DNA of 10,520 nt from contig JAHZHG010000025.1 in the NCBI GenBank assembly GCA_019420425.1, forward strand, positions 5,323-15,842, read 5' to 3'. Under the pieces are notes generated by a model. It did no database searches, was not told where the DNA came from, and saw only the letters and a list, made by a program, of their open reading frames with translations. Each line of letters starts with the position of its first letter. The stretch's first letter is position 1. The position numbers were made by a program, and so were the translations under genes. This document shows, one piece after another, positions 6,211 through 10,520 of this stretch. Source of the stretch: Clostridiales bacterium (lineage in GTDB: Bacteria > Bacillota > Clostridia > Lachnospirales > Lachnospiraceae).

Positions 6211-6651
6211 TTATTCCATATTTTTTCTGAGTTTCGCCAGCAGGCGCAGCAGCTCGTGAACCTCTTCCTCAGACATCCCTCTCTGCAGCTCCTCCTCTGT
6301 ACGCAGAATCTCTTTCTCGATCAGATCATCCATGGCAATCGCCTTTTCGGTCAGTGTGATCTTCTTCAGCCTGGCATCATAGGGCACCGGCTCCCGGACA
6401 ATCAGCCCATTTTTCTCCATCAGCTGTAAAATCCCCGTGGCCGTGGGCCGGCGGATGGAAAATGCCTTCTCCAGATCCCGTTGAAATACGTCCTTTCCTT
6501 CGTTCATTCGGAAATAGCGGATCACCCAGCCGTGGGTGGCCGTGACGTGATCCACTCCGTCCTCTCTGGTATTCCGGTCAACGCGGCGCTTCATCAGATT
6601 CGAGATTATCCGTATCTGTAATCCTATTCTTTCTTCCTCGTTTCCGCACAT
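6211..6651 (-). CDS. MarR-family transcriptional regulator of the ABC exporter operon
   Basis: This 146-residue protein has a winged helix-turn-helix. A helical N-terminal dimerisation part (1-45) is followed by the helix-turn-helix (about 54-83, with Q-R-D-L-E-K-A-F-S-I-R-R-P-T-A-T), a wing with the MarR-typical D-x-R (Asp92, Arg94), and long C-terminal helices (103-145). It is the first gene of the operon, 10 bases before the two exporter genes. That arrangement is common for MarR repressors that sense exported compounds. The start at 6651 has GGGAGG six bases upstream. A consensus promoter and three 15-base operator-like repeats lie in the leader, so autorepression of the whole operon is likely. 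The ligand is unknown. Confidence 0.92.
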   Translation of the reverse strand: MCGNEEERIGLQIRIISNLMKRRVDRNTREDGVDHVTATHGWVIRYFRMNEGKDVFQRDLEKAFSIRRPTATGILQLMEKNGLIVREPVPYDARLKKITLTEKAIAMDDLIEKEILRTEEELQRGMSEEEVHELLRLLAKLRKNME

Positions 6652-6709
6652 ATTCTGCCTCCCGATGTATGTTGTATAAGATCTGTCTCACCAGCTTCTG
6701 CGCCAAAAA

Positions 6710-6754
6710 TTAGCAGACTAACTATTAGCTTCCTAACTGTTAGCCTGCAAACCA
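6710..6754. promoter_or_regulatory. Operator array: three 15-base repeats with TTAG/CTAA dyads
   Basis: TTAGC recurs at 6710, 6725 and 6740, each starting a 15-base unit; units one and two share TTAGCnnnCTAACT, and the third is more diverged. Between them lie a perfect dyad CTAAC-T-GTTAG (6733-6743) and a near-perfect one CTAAC-T-ATTAG (6718-6728), 15 bases centre to centre. The array starts within or next to the -10 box and extends through the predicted start of transcription into the early leader of the marR operon. This is where a MarR dimer would block the polymerase. Confidence 0.7.
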
Positions 6755-6782
6755 ATATACACCGATACGCTATATTTGTCAA
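6754..6782 (-). promoter_or_regulatory. Sigma-A promoter of the marR-ABC-ABC operon
   Basis: On the minus strand a perfect TTGACA (6782-6777), a 17-base spacer and TATATT (6759-6754, five of six) give a start of transcription near 6747 and a leader of about 95 bases. I see no leader peptide with an ATG in that leader. Confidence 0.85.
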
Positions 6783-6793
6783 CCATAAATATT

Positions 6794-6838
6794 CAGCCGG
6801 AGCCAGGAGGAGAATATTCCCCGTCCCTGCTCCGGCTG
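6794..6838 (-). terminator. Hairpin after the isomerase-like gene
   Basis: CAGCCGGAGC (6794-6803) pairs perfectly with GCTCCGGCTG (6829-6838) around a 25-base loop, 24 bases beyond the stop codon at 6863. On the minus strand AATATTTATGG follows, so the T-run is poor. The position at the end of the operon, just before the marR promoter, supports a terminator. Confidence 0.6.
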
Positions 6839-6862
6839 TGACGCTTCATTCTATAGCTGTAT

Positions 6863-8200
6863 TCAGGAGATTACCTTTGTCTCCCAGTTAAATACCTTGG
6901 CAATCTGCTCAATCTTTGCTTTCTGCTTACCGGTAATAATCATCTGATGGTGGCTGGAAAGCTCTTCCATTACGCCCTCTCCGTTCTGGTAGTAAATCAA
7001 TGAAGCGTTTCTGGCATCTGTACCCGGGAACTGGATATATTTTTCCAGCTTGGCCGGAATGACCGTTATCTTGTCGAAGGTCGGCATGATCTTGGCCAGC
7101 GTGATGTCTCCGTCCGGCAGCTCACAGTCGATCATATACGCCTTATCATTTACGATTTCCAGCACCTTGGGCACCATTTTCCACTTCGGGCAGAACCGTC
7201 GGGGTGCAAAGCCCGCATAGCCGCAGTGCACGCCCAATGCGTGGTTCTCCGGCTCCTCCACTGCGGGGAAATCGTCGATCTTTTCATGGCTACAGGCCGC
7301 TTTTCCCACCAGGAAGGGATAGATATTGGTCATCATAATGGGCTGCTTCAGCGACTGGTACAGAATATAAGTGCTCAGCATAGTCAGCGTGTCTCCCTCG
7401 CAGCACCAGATAATTCCCTCATTTTCAAACAGCATATTCCAGACCAGACAAGGGGTGGTCTGGCAGTGCATGGACTCATTCAGGCAGTTTGCGCCGATGC
7501 CGTCCACACCGCCTACCTCGTCGATCACCTCTTTGATGGCAATGTAGAGCTTTGCCGCCAGTGCCTTGGACTCGTCGCTAACGCCTTCTGCATTCACGTT
7601 CCAGGTGTCAAAAAGCTTCAGGGCCTCATCCGTATCCACCTCAGCTGCCCGTCGGTTTACCGCTTTCCAGCTCTTATAAATGATCTGGATGCCAAAGGTG
7701 TTCTCCATCTGCTCCGTACATTGCTGCTCCCACCAGAAAAAGCGCTTGAAAATATTCGCCTGCATTCCTTCTCCCGGCTCATCCTGGAACATCATAAACT
7801 TTGCGCCGTGCAGGTGCTGCCTGACTGCGATTGCCCGCAGGACTACCTTGCCCAGCTCGATATTATAGGGAGAAAAGACATTCATCCCCTCGCTCCGCAG
7901 GAACGAAATGATCTCCCAGTCCCACATTTCCACTGTCCCAAACTGAGAGGTGAGCACTACCATCGGCTTATTATACGCTTTCAGACATTCTTTATTGTTA
8001 TATGCTGCGCCGATCAGCTGCGGAAATACAATGGCATCCGCCTCCGGGATTTCCTCTCCGGCCAGCACCGGGTCCAGAAAAACGGCCACATCGCCGTAAT
8101 ATTCCTTTAGCCTCTCCATCTGCCGGTCAAATTCTTTGATTTCTCTTTCATTTGCTTCCTTAAATCGAATGGGTATCATTCGGGCTTTTAGCTGTTCCAT
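6863..8200 (-). CDS. L-fucose/L-arabinose isomerase-like protein
   Basis: This 445-residue protein resembles the L-fucose isomerase-like family (COG2407-type), enzymes that interconvert aldoses and ketoses with a Mn-type divalent metal. An N-terminal Rossmann-like half (about 1-225) is followed by a segment with possible metal ligands: Glu242 in N-E-S and Asp270 in C-E-G-D. A C-terminal barrel-like part ends with S-S-H-H (415-418), where the family has a metal-binding His. These match the Glu/Asp/His pattern of known fucose isomerases in order and rough spacing; the assignment is by eye. The frame extends upstream to 8302, but the ATG at 8200 has AAAGGAG (8215-8209) eight bases before it, whereas the upstream starts have none and would translate a hairpin region. 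It follows the FGGY kinase gene after 114 bases and is probably the last gene of the operon. The substrate is unknown. Confidence 0.75.
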   Translation of the reverse strand: MEQLKARMIPIRFKEANEREIKEFDRQMERLKEYYGDVAVFLDPVLAGEEIPEADAIVFPQLIGAAYNNKECLKAYNKPMVVLTSQFGTVEMWDWEIISFLRSEGMNVFSPYNIELGKVVLRAIAVRQHLHGAKFMMFQDEPGEGMQANIFKRFFWWEQQCTEQMENTFGIQIIYKSWKAVNRRAAEVDTDEALKLFDTWNVNAEGVSDESKALAAKLYIAIKEVIDEVGGVDGIGANCLNESMHCQTTPCLVWNMLFENEGIIWCCEGDTLTMLSTYILYQSLKQPIMMTNIYPFLVGKAACSHEKIDDFPAVEEPENHALGVHCGYAGFAPRRFCPKWKMVPKVLEIVNDKAYMIDCELPDGDITLAKIMPTFDKITVIPAKLEKYIQFPGTDARNASLIYYQNGEGVMEELSSHHQMIITGKQKAKIEQIAKVFNWETKVIS

Positions 8201-8249
8201 TGCATACACTCCTTTCTTCTTCAGAGCATGTTCAGCGCCTTTGGGAGGT

Positions 8250-8302
8250 TTGCTCCAAAAAGGGGACAGCGCAGCAGGCTGTATTTTCCCTTTATGGAGC
8301 AA
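8250..8302 (-). promoter_or_regulatory. Stem-loop between the kinase and isomerase-like genes
   Basis: An interrupted stem is formed by three nested pairings: 8250-8256 with 8296-8302 (TTGCTCC/GGAGCAA), 8259-8264 with 8288-8293 (AAAGGG/CCCTTT) and 8266-8270 with 8278-8282 (ACAGC/GCTGT). On the minus strand the inner hairpin is followed by CCCCTTTTT, so it could act as a partial terminator or as an RNA-processing or stability element that changes the ratio of the two proteins. It covers half of the 114-base gap. Confidence 0.5.
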
Positions 8303-8314
8303 TGCAAACAGGCT

Positions 8315-9853
8315 CTAGTTTTCCCGGGAAATCTCATTTAGCTCTGCACACACATTGTGCATATTCTTTTTCAACCGGGCATACAGTTCTTTATATTTTT
8401 GATATTTTACAAAATTCTCCGGGTTCGGTTTGATTCGATCCCTGATACAAACAGTCTTTTCCACCGCTTTCTTCATATCCTGGAAAATACCTGTGCCGCT
8501 GCCGGTCAGAACCGCGGTTCCCCACAGAGCAGCGTCATCCCGTTCCAGACGTTCAACTTCATATCCGGTAACGTCCGCCAGAATCTGTGTCCACACCGTA
8601 GAGTCGGCCCCGCCTCCGATCATCTTGATCGTTCTCTTATCCTTCCACTCCGGATAGAGCTTTTTCATGCTGTCTATCGTCAGCGCCAGCTCATAGGCGT
8701 AGCTCTCCAGCAGCGCCCGGTAGAAATGCTCCCTTCGATGGCTCCAGGTATGGCCGATCCAGGCGCCCTTCAGCTCTCCGTCAAAGGGCATTGCGCTTCC
8801 GCCCAGCAGCCCTATGGCCATCAGCCCTTCTGAGCCGCAGGGAACCTTCTTTACTGCCTCTTCCATAGTGGAAAAGGTGTTCTTCCAGTCCGGGCTGTCC
8901 CCCGCAAAGTTATCCAAAAACCACTTCAGTGTAATTCCGGAGCCCGGAAAGTACTTATGAATATAATAATCGCCATCCGTAAATGCAGGGATTGCATCAT
9001 AATCCTTTTCCTCTCTGTCCGGCCGGTAGCCGTCCACCAGGCAGCTCACCGCACCATAGGAGGAGGCCTCAAAAATCATATCCCCCCGCTCCAGCACGCC
9101 GCTGCCAATACAGCCTGCGATCTTATCCCCTGCTCCGGATACCAGCGGAATATTTGCGGGAAGCCCCATCCTGGCCGCCATCTCCGGATCCAGATACGCA
9201 CAGATTTCATTGGATTTTACAATTCTGGGCAGCAGCTCTTCGGATATGCCTGCTTTCTCACACAGGCCCCGAGACCAGATTCCCCTTTTTATGTCTGCCA
9301 TTCCTGTCCATGCAATGTAAGAGCAGTCAATCACTGCATCCTCAATCCGGGAATTTCCCAGCTTTCCGATAATATAGCTGCTGATCATCATATATTTGGC
9401 TATGTGCTTCGCCTGATCGGGGAACTCGTTCACAAACCATTCACACTTCGGCGCCATCAGCGGGGCATTGGTTCCTCCGACCTCCAGAAATTCCTCTTGG
9501 AGCCGGGCCATCTGCCGGTCCGCATAAGGAACATAGCGCGTGTCCAGGGAGCAGGACCAGGAGGTAATATCATTCCAGTCTTTATCCACGCCCATAAACC
9601 CGGCCATCTGTCCGGTAAAGCCGGCCGCCGCAATCCGGCTGCTCTCTTCCCCCAGGAGGGCGGTAACCCTGCTTACACAGGACAGCACACGGTTTAAAAT
9701 CTCTTCCCCGCTCTGCACAAACACTCCTGGTCTGGAGTTATCACTCTTGATGGAGCTCTGCGTCACTGCACGGCACTCTCCGTTTACGTCATATACGCCT
9801 GCTTTAATAAAGCTTGTTCCGAGGTCAATCGATAAAAAATAACTATTATTCAC
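8315..9853 (-). CDS. FGGY-family carbohydrate kinase (xylulokinase-like)
   Basis: This 512-residue kinase has the two actin-like domains of the FGGY family. Motifs: N-terminal phosphate-binding loop D-L-G-T-S-F-I-K-A-G (10-19), the G-F-T-G-Q-M segment (78-83) that resembles the xylulokinase G-x-S-G-Q-M sugar-side motif, G-A-G-D-K (240-244) with the likely catalytic base Asp243, and the nucleotide-binding G-G-G-A-D-S (413-418). Family members transfer phosphate from ATP to a sugar or alditol, often a ketose; the exact substrate cannot be deduced. The start is a GTG at 9853, preceded by a modest AAGGGG eight bases upstream; no better start lies between it and the stop of the dehydrogenase gene 32 bases upstream. 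That short gap supports co-transcription with the dehydrogenase. The length is normal for the family. Confidence 0.92.
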   Translation of the reverse strand: MNNSYFLSIDLGTSFIKAGVYDVNGECRAVTQSSIKSDNSRPGVFVQSGEEILNRVLSCVSRVTALLGEESSRIAAAGFTGQMAGFMGVDKDWNDITSWSCSLDTRYVPYADRQMARLQEEFLEVGGTNAPLMAPKCEWFVNEFPDQAKHIAKYMMISSYIIGKLGNSRIEDAVIDCSYIAWTGMADIKRGIWSRGLCEKAGISEELLPRIVKSNEICAYLDPEMAARMGLPANIPLVSGAGDKIAGCIGSGVLERGDMIFEASSYGAVSCLVDGYRPDREEKDYDAIPAFTDGDYYIHKYFPGSGITLKWFLDNFAGDSPDWKNTFSTMEEAVKKVPCGSEGLMAIGLLGGSAMPFDGELKGAWIGHTWSHRREHFYRALLESYAYELALTIDSMKKLYPEWKDKRTIKMIGGGADSTVWTQILADVTGYEVERLERDDAALWGTAVLTGSGTGIFQDMKKAVEKTVCIRDRIKPNPENFVKYQKYKELYARLKKNMHNVCAELNEISREN

Positions 9854-9885
9854 GGCTCTTTCCCCTTCCGCCGGCCAGTATTTTC

Positions 9886-10520
9886 CTATTCAAATACGAT
9901 GACATGCTTCAGGCCCTTTGCCTGCGCAGCATTATCCAGTGCCTTCTGGAAATCGTCAATCGCATATGTATCTGACATAATCAATTCCAGAGGAATTCTC
10001 TTGTCATTTACTAGTTTTGCACATAACCGATATTCAAATACACTCTGTTTGGTACAGCCCTGGATGCTCAGCTGCTTGTAGTGAATCAGGTTCGTGTTAA
10101 TGGTTACCTGCTCTCTATCCTTAGGCAGGCCGCCAAAGTAAAGGATCTTTCCATTCATATTCATGTAAGTCAGGGACTGAGCCTGGGCAATCGCAGCCGG
10201 AGCGGCGATAATACAGACATCCACCCCCTTCTGGTTTCTCTTTTTCAGCGCCTCAGACACATCTCCGTCCAGCACAATGACATCCGGGAATAATTCCTTC
10301 GCTTTCTGCATCCGCTCAGTGCTCAGGTCGTTGATAAAAATCTTTCCGGCTCCGAACAGCTTTGCCACCATAATGTGCATGATGCCGATGGGCCCCATGC
10401 CGATAATCAGGGTATCTGCCCCCGGTTTAGCGTTCAGCAGCCACTGCCCGTTGTATACACAGCTCAACGGCTCTACCAGGGCTGCCTCCTGGTAGGAAAT
10501 GTCCTCGTCCAGCACAGCAA
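9886..10520 (-). CDS. Zinc-dependent medium-chain dehydrogenase (sorbitol/threonine dehydrogenase type), C-terminal part
   Basis: The frame is open to the right edge. The GTG at 10515 is an internal Val codon, since the reading continues upstream as A-V-L-D-E-D-I-S, so the N-terminal catalytic half lies outside the window. The visible part (about 210 residues) starts at the E-P-L-S-C-V motif, whose Glu is near the catalytic zinc in this family. It contains the Rossmann fingerprint G-M-G-P-I-G, an acidic residue in N-D-L-S at the end of the second strand (suggesting NAD preference), and the usual C-terminal A-I-D-D-F-Q-K-A-L helix. Family members oxidise secondary alcohols of sugars or alditols, or threonine. 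Its place 32 bases before a sugar kinase favours a polyol or sugar substrate. The stop is TAG at 9888-9886. Confidence 0.9.
   Translation of the reverse strand, partial: AVLDEDISYQEAALVEPLSCVYNGQWLLNAKPGADTLIIGMGPIGIMHIMVAKLFGAGKIFINDLSTERMQKAKELFPDVIVLDGDVSEALKKRNQKGVDVCIIAAPAAIAQAQSLTYMNMNGKILYFGGLPKDREQVTINTNLIHYKQLSIQGCTKQSVFEYRLCAKLVNDKRIPLELIMSDTYAIDDFQKALDNAAQAKGLKHVIVFE

Noticed and set aside
6652..6747. Leader peptide or riboswitch before marR, as in the bmrCD attenuation system
   Set aside because: I see no ATG-started short frame and no terminator/antiterminator pair in this leader; the operator repeats explain its structure.
7226..8110. 294-codon plus-strand frame across the isomerase-like gene
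   Set aside because: Antisense shadow without ribosome binding site or recognisable domain.
8201..8302. Upstream extension of the isomerase-like gene to an ATG at 8302
   Set aside because: No ribosome binding site there, the extra 34 residues translate the hairpin region, and a strong ribosome binding site precedes the ATG at 8200.
10513..10515. Apparent start codon of the dehydrogenase near the right edge
   Set aside because: It is a GTG inside an open frame; the residues before and after it continue the family sequence, so the gene is cut by the window edge.

Overview
The window looks like a chromosomal segment of a Gram-positive, low-to-mid-GC gut-type Clostridia, most likely Lachnospiraceae. 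The basis is strong AAGGAGG-type ribosome binding sites, consensus sigma-A promoters, a tRNA without an encoded CCA end, an LtaS-like phosphoglycerol transferase, a MarR/heterodimeric-ABC operon and an FGGY-kinase sugar operon. No species can be named from the sequence alone.

Layout. (1) 2-568, plus strand: the C-terminal end of an LtaS/MdoB-type phosphoglycerol transferase or sulfatase, ending at a strong hairpin (609-636). (2) 653-1399, minus strand: a fusion of a DUF134 helix-turn-helix domain and a NifX/NifB-like metal-cluster domain, with its own consensus promoter. A second, well-placed ribosome binding site lies exactly in front of the NifX-like domain. (3) 1544-1617, plus strand: tRNA-Val(CAC) with its promoter. 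(4) 1746-2470: a small unit bracketed by 28-base inverted repeats (25/28 matching). It contains a promoter, one gene for a protein built of 17 uninterrupted heptads of coiled coil, and part of that gene's terminator. It is AT-richer than its surroundings. It is the least ordinary part of the window and may be a non-autonomous mobile cassette. (5) 2549-6651, minus strand: a three-gene operon, marR regulator then ABC half-transporter 1 then ABC half-transporter 2. Its promoter is followed by a 15-bp-period operator array. Together the two half-transporters form one degenerate and one canonical ATP site, as in BmrC/BmrD-type multidrug exporters. (6) 6863-10520, minus strand: a carbohydrate operon, entering from beyond the right edge, of a zinc-type dehydrogenase (partial), an FGGY kinase and an L-fucose-isomerase-like protein. 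A structured 114-base gap separates the kinase from the isomerase-like gene.

How the genes work together. The MarR protein probably represses its own operon by binding palindromes just downstream of the start of transcription, so that an inducer or drug releases expression of the exporter. The dehydrogenase, kinase and isomerase-like protein have the enzyme classes needed to turn a sugar or alditol into a ketose phosphate, but the substrate cannot be read from the sequence. No intergenic stretch exceeds about 210 bases. The gap 1618-1745 downstream of the tRNA holds only a T-rich run and no gene that I can see.
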